A stretch of 64,000 nt of DNA from Streptococcus sp. Marseille-Q0941 (GTDB lineage Bacteria; Bacillota; Bacilli; Lactobacillales; Streptococcaceae): assembly GCF_943736975.1 (NCBI RefSeq), contig NZ_CALSFO010000006.1, positions 124,001 to 188,000 on the forward strand, written 5' to 3'. Every line of letters starts with the position of its first letter. Position 1 is the first letter of the stretch. A program made the position numbers and the translations under genes. Below the pieces are notes generated by a model. It ran no database searches. It was not told where the DNA came from and worked only from the letters and a program-made list of their open reading frames with translations. Below are positions 29,306-37,920 of this stretch, one piece after another.

Positions 29306-29335
29306 GTATTGTATTTGTATTGTATATCGTTCAGT

Positions 29336-30418
29336 TTAATCAAAATAAAGCAAATCTTTGCTGGTACTTGTAAAGAGATCAAAGCCATCCTTAGTGACAA
29401 CACCGCAGTCTTCAATACGAACACCGACTTTACCAGGAATGTAGATACCAGGCTCAACTGAGAAGCACATGCCTTCTTCGATGACCATGTCATTTCCTTC
29501 CATGATAGATGGGAATTCATGGACATCCATACCGATACCATGACCAAGACGGTGGTTGAAGTATTCGCCGTAACCAGCTTTTTCGATCACTTCACGTGCT
29601 GCGCGGTCAACTTCATGGGCTGTGACACCAGGTTTGATGAAGTCAAGGGCAGCTTGCTGTGCCTCAAGGGTTAGATTGTAGATGTCTTTTTTGAATTGGT
29701 CAGGTTTGCCAACAGCGACCGTACGAGTCATATCTGAGGCGTAGCCATTAACCATAACACCTAGGTCAAAGAGGAGAAGGGCGTCCTTTTCAACCTTGTT
29801 AGCTGCTGGAATGCCGTGTGGATTTGCAGCGTTATCGCCAGTCAAGACCATGGTATCAAAGCTCATTTCATAGCCTTCACCTTTCATAGCAAAGTCAATT
29901 TGGGCAATGATATCTGTTTCAGTCTTATCAAGAGAAATGTTATCAAAACCAACTTTGACAGCTTTATCAGCATAGAGCCCTGCAACCATCATTTTTTGGA
30001 CTTCATCAGCTGATTTGATGAGGCGCATGCGTTGGATGCGAGGAGTGAGATTTTCAAACTCAGCAGTTTCAAAAACTGTTTTCAAACCATGGTATTTGGT
30101 CAAGATGAGATTGTCAAACTCAACAGCGACACGTTTGAAATCAAGCTGGGGAAGAGCATTTTGGATTTTCTTCCATGGGTTTTCAGAGTCCACATAGCCC
30201 ACAACTGGGAAGGAAACAGTGCTAGTTGCACGCTCAACCTCAAGTGCTGGAACAAAGAGTAGTGGTTCTTGGTCAGCAAGGACAAAAAGGAACATTTGGC
30301 GTTCGTGTGGATCACTGTAAAAGCCGGTGAGATAATTGATAGTGACGGGGTCAGATACGACAGCGACGTCTAGTTTTTCTGATTCAAGATATGTTAGGAT
30401 TTGTTGTAATTTAGACAT
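29336..30418 (-). CDS. pepQ: Xaa-Pro dipeptidase (M24 metallopeptidase)
   Basis: 360 residues. A creatinase N-terminal domain (about 1-125) is followed by the pita-bread M24 domain. The metal ligands are seen as LLFDLGVMVNGYASDMTRT (two Asp), GHGIGMDVHE (His), MCFSVEPGIY (Glu) and VRIED (Glu). It cleaves X-Pro dipeptides in the cytoplasm. An AGAAGG site precedes the ATG. It is distinct from the longer aminopeptidase PepP. In streptococci the gene often lies beside ccpA, which is not found here. Confidence 0.9.
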   Translation of the reverse strand: MSKLQQILTYLESEKLDVAVVSDPVTINYLTGFYSDPHERQMFLFVLADQEPLLFVPALEVERATSTVSFPVVGYVDSENPWKKIQNALPQLDFKRVAVEFDNLILTKYHGLKTVFETAEFENLTPRIQRMRLIKSADEVQKMMVAGLYADKAVKVGFDNISLDKTETDIIAQIDFAMKGEGYEMSFDTMVLTGDNAANPHGIPAANKVEKDALLLFDLGVMVNGYASDMTRTVAVGKPDQFKKDIYNLTLEAQQAALDFIKPGVTAHEVDRAAREVIEKAGYGEYFNHRLGHGIGMDVHEFPSIMEGNDMVIEEGMCFSVEPGIYIPGKVGVRIEDCGVVTKDGFDLFTSTSKDLLYFD

Positions 30419-30533
30419 ATGCTACCTTCTTTCTACCCCTCTATTTTTGCAAAAAATAATAGAAAATGCAAGGGAGAAGGAGAAAAGGATACAAAAAAAT
30501 TCCAAGAAAGCTAGGCTCCTTGGAATTAGGTTT

Positions 30534-31316
30534 TTAAGTAAAGTCAGCCTTGCTCTTAACATCGCTATATTCTTCAGCGACTTCTTGGCTAAGAATGTCC
30601 TCGTAAGTTGGTAGATCGATGTCTTGACCGTATTTTTTCTTAAGAGCAGTAGTGACCAAGCGATAGGCTAGATTTGCATTGCGGGATAAAATAGGTCCGT
30701 GGAAATAAGAACCGAATACGTTTTTATAATGAACACCTTCTCCGATTTTTTCTTCGTTATTTCCATTTCCGTAAACAACATGGCCCAGTGGTTTTTGGTC
30801 ATCTGAGAGGAAGGTACGGCCTTGGTGATTTTCAAAGCCATAGTAGGTTTCATCGAATTCTTCATTATGGATCTTGATGTCACCGATAAAGCGGTTATTG
30901 GTCTGGTTGAGGGTGTAGTGGCCCATGACCCCTAGCCCTTCGATACGTTTTCCTGAGGCTTCAACATAATATTGCCCCAATAGTTGGAAACCACCACAGA
31001 TGGCTAGAACCACACCGTTGTTTTGGATGTAGTTGTCAATGCTCTCTTTTTTAGCAGGAAGGTCTCCAGCGATAATACTTTGTTCAAAATCTTGACCCCC
31101 ACCGAAAAAGGCGATGTCGTAGTGGTTTTCATCAAAGTCATCATGGAGAGAAACGATGTCAACCGTCACATGAGCCCCCAGCTTTTCAGCCACATACTTG
31201 AGCATAAGGATGTTTCCATTGTCCCCATAGGTATTCATGAGGTTTCCATAGAGGTGTGCGATATTCAACTGGTATGGATAATTGCCGTCTTTTGAGGAAA
31301 GTGAAGTATAAACCAT
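30534..31316 (-). CDS. gatD: Lipid II isoglutaminyl synthase, glutamine amidotransferase subunit GatD
   Basis: 260 residues, a class-I glutamine amidotransferase with the nucleophile Cys107 in [11 protein letters not shown] and a later SYFHGPIL for the catalytic His. With MurT it converts D-glutamate in the lipid II stem peptide to D-isoglutamine. This amidation is needed for efficient cross-linking and is essential in pneumococcus. Its ATG overlaps the murT stop, so translation is coupled. It is followed by a 115-bp gap before pepQ. Confidence 0.94.
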   Translation of the reverse strand: MVYTSLSSKDGNYPYQLNIAHLYGNLMNTYGDNGNILMLKYVAEKLGAHVTVDIVSLHDDFDENHYDIAFFGGGQDFEQSIIAGDLPAKKESIDNYIQNNGVVLAICGGFQLLGQYYVEASGKRIEGLGVMGHYTLNQTNNRFIGDIKIHNEEFDETYYGFENHQGRTFLSDDQKPLGHVVYGNGNNEEKIGEGVHYKNVFGSYFHGPILSRNANLAYRLVTTALKKKYGQDIDLPTYEDILSQEVAEEYSDVKSKADFT

Positions 31317-32659
31317 TAGTTCATCTCCTTTCTAACAATCTGACGATTAGCTAGTAATTCTCGGAATTCCAGCATAGCTGTATAGGTCGCAAGGATATAG
31401 GCATGCTTGCAGTCTTGGTTCTCAATGGTCTTAAGAACTTGCTCTAGATTACTTGTTTCAGTGATTTTATCAGCTGGGTAGCCAGTCACCCGTAGACGAC
31501 GTGCGATTTCAGAATGACGAACACCGCCTGCGTTGATTTCAGGAATGTCCATGTCAGTGATTTGTTCAAAGTCCGCATCCCAGATCCAGCTAGTGTCAAT
31601 TCCATCTGCATAGTTAGCATTGAGGAGAACAGATAGACTAAATGGATAAGGTGCTAGTTTGATCATTTCGATGGCCTGGGTAGCACCAACAGGATTTTTA
31701 ATAAGAACCAGTGTACATTCCTTGTCACCAATATGGAAGGTTTCTTGGCGTCCGAAAACAGCACGACTCTTGTCAAAACCTTGCTTGATGAGTTTCGAAT
31801 CAGCACCTAGGTAACGGGCGATAGCAACCGCAGCAAGGGCATTATAGATATTGTAGAGACCACCGATTTGAATACCATATTCCTGACCGTCAATGACAAA
31901 GCAAGAACGATTGTTAGTCAACTCAACCAATTCTGTCAGACGGTAATCCAAATTAGGACGCTTGCATCCACAATTTTCACAGATATAAGCTCCCAAGTTG
32001 GCATAGGTATTGAGCTCATATTTTAGAATACTTTGACATTCAGGGCAGAGAATGCCTTCAGTATTGTAGTGAGCAAGTTGCGCTGGACCTTTTTCTAGAT
32101 CAAAACCAAAATACTGAACAGGATTTGAAATTGCTGGCTTGTAGAAAAGCGGACTGTCACCATTGAGGAGAACAGTAGCCGTAGGCACCTTACGAATGGC
32201 ATCCAAAATCATGTTATAAGTTGTGTAAATCTCACCATAGCGGTCCATCTGGTCACGGAAAATATTAGTAATGACAAAAAGGCTAGGATGGATGTAGTCA
32301 CAGATACGAGATAGACTGGCTTCGTCGATTTCTAGGACGGCAATATTTTTCCCAGTTTTAGAGGATTTGGCCGTCAAGAAGGTTGTTGTAATCCCTGTGA
32401 TCATGTTGGCGCCACTAGGATTGGTCAGAACTTGACCATAAACCTCTTTTAAAATGCCGACAGTGAGGGCGGTTGTCAGGGTTTTTCCATTGGTTCCAGT
32501 CACCACGACAATCTCGTAGTTCTTAGCTAAATTTTGTAAAATATCTTTATCAAATTGAAGGGCAAGTTTTCCAGGGAGCGTACTTCCACGTCCAAGACGA
32601 CTCAAAATAAAATGAGAAGAACGCCCAGCAAGAAGGCCCAAAGTAGTTTTTAATTTCAT
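31316..32659 (-). CDS. murT: Lipid II isoglutaminyl synthase, Mur-ligase subunit MurT
   Basis: 447 residues. The ATP loop is [11 protein letters not shown] (54-64), and a Cys4 zinc ribbon (CPEC...CENCGC, about 203-233) lies inside the central domain, a hallmark of MurT. The C-terminal DUF1727 region holds [16 protein letters not shown]. It activates the stem-peptide glutamate for amidation by GatD. No ribosome binding site precedes the ATG; see the promoter entry. Confidence 0.94.
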   Translation of the reverse strand: MKLKTTLGLLAGRSSHFILSRLGRGSTLPGKLALQFDKDILQNLAKNYEIVVVTGTNGKTLTTALTVGILKEVYGQVLTNPSGANMITGITTTFLTAKSSKTGKNIAVLEIDEASLSRICDYIHPSLFVITNIFRDQMDRYGEIYTTYNMILDAIRKVPTATVLLNGDSPLFYKPAISNPVQYFGFDLEKGPAQLAHYNTEGILCPECQSILKYELNTYANLGAYICENCGCKRPNLDYRLTELVELTNNRSCFVIDGQEYGIQIGGLYNIYNALAAVAIARYLGADSKLIKQGFDKSRAVFGRQETFHIGDKECTLVLIKNPVGATQAIEMIKLAPYPFSLSVLLNANYADGIDTSWIWDADFEQITDMDIPEINAGGVRHSEIARRLRVTGYPADKITETSNLEQVLKTIENQDCKHAYILATYTAMLEFRELLANRQIVRKEMN

Positions 32660-32665
32660 GTTTCT

Positions 32666-32674
32666 ATTATATCA
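32666..32674 (-). promoter_or_regulatory. murT extended -10 promoter with leaderless geometry
   Basis: On the reverse strand, TGATATAAT (32674-32666) is followed by 6 nt (AGAAAC) and then the ATG at 32659. The -35 is weak (TCTGTC at 17 bp), as is usual with an extended -10. Transcription should begin at about the start codon. Confidence 0.6.
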
Positions 32675-32710
32675 TAAATGCTGAAAAAGACAGATTTGAG
32701 ATTTTGGATA

Positions 32711-32739
32711 AAAAAACAACCCTAAGGAGGTTGTTTTTT
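32711..32739. terminator. Terminator after the RclA-like gene
   Basis: AAAAAACAACC pairs with GGTTGTTTTTT around a 7-base loop. It lies just past the reverse-strand stop at 32757 and can act on both strands. Confidence 0.85.
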
Positions 32740-32756
32740 CATAAGTGTATCTTAGG

Positions 32757-34073
32757 TTAAATCGCAAATAAGTCATTCAAGTTCTCAGCTAAGGTTGGGT
32801 GAGTGAAGATTTGTTTTGTGAAGTAAGTGTATGGGATTTTGTTGTCCATAGCTACAGTAATGATGTTGATGATTTCTTGAGATCCTTCTGAAAAGATAGT
32901 TGCACCGAGAATCTCTTTAGTTTCAGTGTTGACAACAGCTTTGAAGGCTCCACGAAGGTCACCATTTACATGACCACGAGGCATTGCAGCAACAGGGATT
33001 TCCTTCACAGCGTATGGAAGTTTCAAATCAGCTGCTTGGCTTTCAGTCAAACCAATTTGTGAAAGTGGTGGTGTGATAAACATAGTATTTGGTACATTGC
33101 GACGGTCTTCAAGTGTGTAGCTGCCATCTCCAGCAAGGTAGCTGTAGACGACACGGAAATCATCAAGTGAAATGTAAGTAAATTGAAGCCCACCGTTGAC
33201 ATCTCCGACCGCAAAGACACCGGGAACATTTGTTTGACAGTGTTTATCGACCTTGATTGCACCACGTTCAGTTAGTTCAATATCTGTATTTTCAAGTTGA
33301 AGAGGTTCCACATTTGGTTTACGTCCAGTTGCGTAGAGAAGGGCATCGAAACGGTAGGTTTCCTTTTCAGTTACGACAAGCACTTGGTCACCGTCGTTTT
33401 TGATTTCAGTAGTACGGATGTTTTGAAGCAATTCAATGCCGTCTTCTTCCATGTATTGTTTAGCAAGAGCTGCGATGGAAGGTTCTGCACGAGGTAGGAA
33501 AGTATCCAAGGCATCTAGGACTGTAACCTTGCTGCCAAGTTTGTTGTAAAGACCTGCAAATTCAAGACCAATGTTTCCACCACCAAGGACTCCAAGTTTT
33601 TCAGGCAATTTGTCCAAGTTTTGGATACCTGTTGAGTCAAAGACGTTTTTGCTTGTAGCAAGTCCAGGGATAGGTAAGACGTTAGAAACTGCCCCAGTGT
33701 TGATGACGATTGTTTCAGCAGTCAGTTCTTTCTTTTCATCGCCAGCTTGGATTTCGATGACTTTGTTTGAAAGGAAGTGAGCTTCCGCATCAAAGATATC
33801 CACGCCTGTACCAGCAACAGTAGCATAGTTTTTGCCGTTGAGGCGACTAGTGATGGTATTTTTGGTAGCAATGACTTCTTCAAAAGACAAGTCTTTCTCA
33901 GCAGCAACTAGCAAAGTCTTAGTTGGGATACAACCAATGTTGATACAAGTTCCACCGTACATAGCTTTGCTACGTTCAATCAGGGCAACTTTTTTGCCAG
34001 CTGAAGCCAATTTACCAGCTAGTGTCTTCCCAGCTTTACCAAATCCAATAACGATTAAATCATAAGTTAACAT
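32757..34073 (-). CDS. RclA-like FAD-dependent pyridine nucleotide-disulfide oxidoreductase
   Basis: 438 residues. The FAD-binding start is YDLIVIGFGKAGKTLA, the redox-active pair is Cys43/Cys48 in YGGTCINIGCIP, the NAD-binding loop is LGGGNIGLEFAG, and a dimerisation domain follows. The AMYGGTCINIGCIPTK segment matches RclA, the copper-stimulated reductase induced by hypochlorous acid, better than dihydrolipoamide dehydrogenase. No partner dehydrogenase genes are nearby. An AGGAGG site precedes it. A role in oxidant defence is inferred from the family. Confidence 0.85.
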   Translation of the reverse strand: MLTYDLIVIGFGKAGKTLAGKLASAGKKVALIERSKAMYGGTCINIGCIPTKTLLVAAEKDLSFEEVIATKNTITSRLNGKNYATVAGTGVDIFDAEAHFLSNKVIEIQAGDEKKELTAETIVINTGAVSNVLPIPGLATSKNVFDSTGIQNLDKLPEKLGVLGGGNIGLEFAGLYNKLGSKVTVLDALDTFLPRAEPSIAALAKQYMEEDGIELLQNIRTTEIKNDGDQVLVVTEKETYRFDALLYATGRKPNVEPLQLENTDIELTERGAIKVDKHCQTNVPGVFAVGDVNGGLQFTYISLDDFRVVYSYLAGDGSYTLEDRRNVPNTMFITPPLSQIGLTESQAADLKLPYAVKEIPVAAMPRGHVNGDLRGAFKAVVNTETKEILGATIFSEGSQEIINIITVAMDNKIPYTYFTKQIFTHPTLAENLNDLFAI

Positions 34074-34256
34074 TTTTATATCCTCCTATTTGGTTTCATT
34101 CTAGCACAAGAAAAAAACTTTTGCACAATTCTGCTACGGGAAAAAATATTGGTCTAAAATAGTCTCATGAAAGCTTTTGGGAAATAAGTTTAAAAAATAG
34201 AAAAATCGTTTACATGATTTAATCAGGTGGTTAGACTATCTTTTGACCTTCTCTTG

Positions 34257-34413
34257 TGTTATACTAGATAAGTTGCAAAAAAGCAGTACTTTTCTTTAGT
34301 GGAAAAGAAGCAACACGGTCTTTCATAAAAGCTATGAAAGTACGTCATGACAAGAAAAGTATAAACTAAGCGCTATAGGGTGGCTTCGCACCATCTTTAG
34401 AAAGAAGAAAAAC
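34257..34413 (+). promoter_or_regulatory. cshA promoter and long structured 5' leader
   Basis: An extended -10 TGTTATACT (34257-34265) drives a leader of roughly 140 nt. It can fold GTTGC (34272-34276)/GCAAC (34309-34313) over CTTTTC (34289-34294)/GAAAAG (34302-34307), then CTTTCATA/TATGAAAG (34320-34340, perfect) and a GGTG/CACC hairpin (34379-34392). Alternatively TACTTTTCTT (34287-34296) pairs perfectly with AAGAAAAGTA (34352-34361). The two folds exclude each other. The stretch from 34074 to 34256 holds no gene. Confidence 0.6.
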
Positions 34414-35988
34414 GTGAAATTTAATGAATTTAACTTGTCTGCTGATTTGCTAGCAGAGATTGAAAAAGCAGGATTTGTAGAAGCAAGTCCCATCCAAGAG
34501 CAAACTATTCCTTTAGCTCTTGAAGGGAAAGATGTTATCGGACAAGCTCAAACCGGTACAGGGAAAACTGCAGCTTTTGGCCTGCCAACCCTTGAAAAAA
34601 TTCGTACAGAAGAAGCAACTATCCAAGCTTTGGTCATTGCACCAACTCGTGAACTCGCTGTTCAAAGTCAAGAAGAACTTTTCCGCTTTGGTCGTAGTAA
34701 GGGTGTGAAAGTCCGTTCAGTATACGGTGGTTCAAGTATTGAAAAACAAATCAAGGCTCTTAAATCGGGTGCCCATATCGTTGTAGGAACACCAGGTCGT
34801 CTCCTTGACTTGATCAAACGCAAGGCCTTGAAATTACATGATATTGAAACCTTGATTTTAGACGAAGCAGATGAAATGCTGAACATGGGATTCCTTGAAG
34901 ATATTGAAGATATCATCTCTCGTGTACCGGAGAATCGTCAAACCTTGCTCTTTTCAGCGACTATGCCTGATGCCATCAAACGTATTGGTGTTCAGTTCAT
35001 GAAAGAACCTGAGCATGTCAAGATTGCTGCTAAAGAATTAACAACAGAATTAGTAGACCAGTACTATATCCGTGTTAAAGAACAAGAAAAATTCGACACC
35101 ATGACTAGACTCATGGATGTGGAGCGGCCAGAACTTGCAATTGTATTTGGTCGTACCAAACGTCGTGTGGATGAGTTGACTCGTGGTCTGAAGATCCGTG
35201 GTTTCCGAGCAGAAGGGATTCATGGAGATTTGGACCAAAACAAACGTCTTCGTGTCCTCCGTGATTTCAAAAACGGTAACCTCGATGTTCTCGTTGCAAC
35301 AGACGTTGCAGCTCGAGGTTTAGATATTTCTGGTGTGACTCATGTCTACAACTATGATATTCCACAAGATCCTGAAAGTTATGTTCACCGTATTGGTCGT
35401 ACAGGACGTGCAGGTAAGTCAGGTCAATCCATTACTTTCGTAGCACCAAATGAGATGGGCTATCTCCAAATCATCGAGAACTTGACTAAGAAACGCATGA
35501 AAGGTCTCAAGCCTGCGACAGCAGAAGAAGCCTTCCAAGCCAAAAAACAAATCGCTCTCAAGAAGATTGAACGTGATTTTGCTGATGAAGCCATTCGTGG
35601 AAACTTCGAGAAATTCGCAAAAGACGCTCGTAAACTTGCTGCAGAATTCAGCCCAGAAGAATTAGCTATGTATATCCTTAGCTTGACGGTTCAGGATCCA
35701 GATAGTCTTCCAGAAGTTGAAATTGCGCGTGAAAAACCACTGCCATTTAAACCATCTGGTGGTGGATTTGGTGGAAAAGGCAAGTCTGGTCGTGGTGGCC
35801 GTCGAGGGGATGACCGTCGAGATCGTGATCGCCGTGGCAATGGTCGTCATGATGATTTCAAAAAAGGCAGTCGCAAAAACGACCGCTTTGATAAAGAGAA
35901 GCGTTACCGTAAGGACAATAAAAAACCACGCAATACTTCAAGCGAGAAGAAAACAGGCTTTGTTATTCGTAACAAAGGAGATAAATAA
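34414..35988 (+). CDS. cshA: DEAD-box ATP-dependent RNA helicase CshA
   Basis: 524 residues. It contains the Q-motif (SPIQEQTIPLAL), AQTGTGKT (45-52), LDEADEM, SAT, and HRIGRTGRAG in the second RecA domain. The C-terminus (about 430-524) is a Gly/Arg/Lys/Asp-rich RNA-binding tail. It unwinds RNA during cold adaptation, ribosome assembly and mRNA decay. The start codon is GTG, after AAAGAAG. The structured leader suggests post-transcriptional or temperature control. Confidence 0.93.
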   Translation: MKFNEFNLSADLLAEIEKAGFVEASPIQEQTIPLALEGKDVIGQAQTGTGKTAAFGLPTLEKIRTEEATIQALVIAPTRELAVQSQEELFRFGRSKGVKVRSVYGGSSIEKQIKALKSGAHIVVGTPGRLLDLIKRKALKLHDIETLILDEADEMLNMGFLEDIEDIISRVPENRQTLLFSATMPDAIKRIGVQFMKEPEHVKIAAKELTTELVDQYYIRVKEQEKFDTMTRLMDVERPELAIVFGRTKRRVDELTRGLKIRGFRAEGIHGDLDQNKRLRVLRDFKNGNLDVLVATDVAARGLDISGVTHVYNYDIPQDPESYVHRIGRTGRAGKSGQSITFVAPNEMGYLQIIENLTKKRMKGLKPATAEEAFQAKKQIALKKIERDFADEAIRGNFEKFAKDARKLAAEFSPEELAMYILSLTVQDPDSLPEVEIAREKPLPFKPSGGGFGGKGKSGRGGRRGDDRRDRDRRGNGRHDDFKKGSRKNDRFDKEKRYRKDNKKPRNTSSEKKTGFVIRNKGDK

Positions 35989-35992
35989 CAAA

Positions 35993-36024
35993 AAAAGCGG
36001 TTCACTGAGGTGGATCGCTTTTAT
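35993..36024 (+). terminator. Terminator after cshA
   Basis: AAAAGCGGTTCAC pairs with GTGGATCGCTTTT through two G-T pairs around a TGAG loop and ends in T residues. The rest of the gap to codY is A/T-rich and carries the codY control region. Confidence 0.8.
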
Positions 36025-36188
36025 ATATAAGGAGACCGAGAGTCATATAAAGATTCATACGAGTATTTAGATTTATAAATTTGTTATCTTGTAATATTAT
36101 CTTATCAAAAAATTAAAAAGCTGTCAATAAGAAAAATAAAAAAATTTGCAAAATTTTTCCAATAGTCATGAATTGCAATTCAATAAAC

Positions 36189-36233
36189 AATTTTCAGATA
36201 ATTGTTGAAGTAGTCAGAATTTTATGATATAAT
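36189..36233 (+). promoter_or_regulatory. codY promoter with upstream CodY box
   Basis: AATTTTCAGATAATT (36189-36203) matches the CodY box AATTTTCWGAAAATT at 14 of 15 positions and abuts the -35 TTGAAG (36205-36210). A 17-bp spacer leads to an extended -10 TGATATAAT (36225-36233). This placement predicts negative autoregulation by CodY. Confidence 0.8.
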
Positions 36234-36259
36234 GAAAGCGATTATATGCGAGGTAAAAA

Positions 36260-37048
36260 ATGGCACATTTATTAGAAAAAACAAGAAAAATCACATCAAT
36301 GTTAAAACGTTCGGAGGAGCAATTACAAGATGAGCTTCCTTATAATGCCATTACACGTCAATTAGCAGATATTATTGACTGTAACGCTTGTATTGTGAAT
36401 AGTAAGGGTCGTTTGTTGGGCTACTTTATGCGCTACAAAACTAATAATGACCGAGTAGAGCAATTCTTCCAATCAAAGACTTTCCCAGAAGATTATGTGC
36501 AAGGTGCGAACATGATCTACGATACGGAGGCCAATCTTCCAGTAGAGCATGATTTGACAATTTTCCCAACTGAGAGTCGTTCTGATTTCCCAGATGGTTT
36601 GACAACGATTGCTCCAATTCATGTCTCTGGTATTCGTTTGGGTTCTTTGATTATTTGGCGTAATGATAAAAAGTTTGAAGAAGATGATTTGATTCTTATT
36701 GAGATTGCCAGCACTGTAGTAGGGATTCAACTCTTGAATTTCCAACGCGAGGAAGATGAGAAAAATATTCGTCGTCGCACCGCAGTGACTATGGCAGTCA
36801 ACACGCTTTCTTACTCTGAACTTAGAGCTGTATCAGCTATTTTAGCTGAATTAAATGGTAATGAGGGTCAATTAACAGCTTCAGTCATTGCAGATCGTAT
36901 CGGTATCACTCGTTCTGTAATTGTGAATGCCCTTCGTAAACTCGAATCGGCAGGGATTATTGAGAGTCGTTCTCTTGGTATGAAAGGAACTTATCTCAAA
37001 GTTCTCATTCCAGATATTTTTGAAGAAGTGAAAAAGAGGGACTATTAA
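36260..37048 (+). CDS. codY: GTP/branched-chain-amino-acid-sensing global repressor CodY
   Basis: 262 residues. An N-terminal GAF domain (about 1-155) senses branched-chain amino acids. The C-terminal winged helix contains [20 protein letters not shown] at about 208-227. It represses amino-acid uptake and synthesis genes in rich conditions. Its stop and the next ATG share a base (TAATG), coupling it to pncA. Confidence 0.96.
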   Translation: MAHLLEKTRKITSMLKRSEEQLQDELPYNAITRQLADIIDCNACIVNSKGRLLGYFMRYKTNNDRVEQFFQSKTFPEDYVQGANMIYDTEANLPVEHDLTIFPTESRSDFPDGLTTIAPIHVSGIRLGSLIIWRNDKKFEEDDLILIEIASTVVGIQLLNFQREEDEKNIRRRTAVTMAVNTLSYSELRAVSAILAELNGNEGQLTASVIADRIGITRSVIVNALRKLESAGIIESRSLGMKGTYLKVLIPDIFEEVKKRDY

Positions 37049-37623
37049 TGGCTAAGGCTTTAATTTCTATTGACTATACAGAAGATTTTGTAGCGGATCA
37101 TGGGAAACTGACTGCAGGCGCTCCAGCTCAAGCAATATCTGATGATATATATGGGGTGACCCAAAAGGCTTTTGAACGTGGAGATTATATATTTTTTACC
37201 ATCGATGCACATGAAGAAAATGATGTTTTTCATCCTGAAAGTAAACTATTCCCGCCCCATAATATTATTGGGACTAGTGGCCGAAATTTATTTGGCAAGT
37301 TAGCCGAGTTCTATCAGGAACATGCTGATGATAGTCGTGTTTTCTGGATGGACAAACGTCACTATTCGGCTTTTTCTGGAACAGATTTGGATATCCGTCT
37401 TAGAGAGCGTGGTGTGGACACTGTAATCCTAACAGGAGTTCTTACTGATATCTGTGTCTTGCATACGGCGATTGATGCCTACAATCTTGGTTATCAGATT
37501 GAAGTCGTCAAACCAGCTGTAGCATCTATTTGGCCTGAAAATCATGCCTTTGCACTTGGACATTTTAAGAATACACTTGGTGCAAAATTGGTTGATGAAA
37601 ATTTGCTTGAAATTACAGAATAA
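37048..37623 (+). CDS. pncA: Nicotinamidase/isochorismatase-family hydrolase PncA
   Basis: 191 residues. The cysteine-hydrolase triad is visible as Asp9 (LISIDYTEDF), Lys103 (WMDKRHYSAF) and Cys136 (GVLTDICVLHTA), with metal-site residues in TIDAHEENDVFHPES. It should deamidate nicotinamide to nicotinate, the substrate of PncB encoded about 10 kb away. It is translationally coupled to codY, so nutrient repression may extend to NAD salvage. Confidence 0.9.
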   Translation: MAKALISIDYTEDFVADHGKLTAGAPAQAISDDIYGVTQKAFERGDYIFFTIDAHEENDVFHPESKLFPPHNIIGTSGRNLFGKLAEFYQEHADDSRVFWMDKRHYSAFSGTDLDIRLRERGVDTVILTGVLTDICVLHTAIDAYNLGYQIEVVKPAVASIWPENHAFALGHFKNTLGAKLVDENLLEITE

Positions 37624-37656
37624 TACATTCCAAGATGAAAAAATCTGAAAAAAGTC

Positions 37657-37685
37657 TTGACAATTTTTTTCAAAGTTGATATACT
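37657..37685 (+). promoter_or_regulatory. tRNA-Leu promoter
   Basis: A consensus TTGACA (37657-37662), a 17-bp spacer and an extended -10 TGATATACT (ending 37685) stand 15 bp before the tRNA. Confidence 0.85.
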
Positions 37686-37700
37686 AGTAAAGTAATCAAC

Positions 37701-37786
37701 GCGGGGATGGCGGAATTGGCAGACGCGCAGGACTAAGGATCCTGTGACCGCTTTAGGTCGTGAGGGTTCAAGTCCCTCTCTCCGCA
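37701..37786 (+). tRNA. tRNA-Leu (anticodon AAG)
   Basis: 86 nt with the long variable arm of a class II tRNA. The acceptor GCGGGGA pairs with TCTCCGC (one G-T). The anticodon stem CAGGA/TCCTG encloses CTAAGGA with AAG at 37735-37737. The T-arm is GAGGG TTCAAGT CCCTC. The 3' CCA is not encoded and must be added. Confidence 0.95.
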
Positions 37787-37794
37787 TAATAGTG

Positions 37795-37858
37795 AGCTAG
37801 CTTTGGCTAGCTTTTTATTTTTCATCAAAAAGAGCAAAAATATTTTTGCTCTTTTTTT
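37795..37858 (+). terminator. Two terminators between tRNA-Leu and vex1
   Basis: AGCTAGC/GCTAGCT with a T-tail (37795-37816) ends the tRNA transcript. A second hairpin AGAGCAAAAA/TTTTTGCTCT with a T-run (37831-37858) follows 15 bp later. Confidence 0.82.
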
Positions 37859-37920
37859 GTGATTTCATAAACATTTCATATTTGAATATTATAATGGTTT
37901 TACAAATATGGAGGTGCTAT

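Noticed and set aside
32757-34073. Dihydrolipoamide dehydrogenase or mercuric reductase
   Set aside because: No lipoyl or pyruvate dehydrogenase genes and no mer genes are linked, and the residues around the redox cysteines fit the RclA type better.
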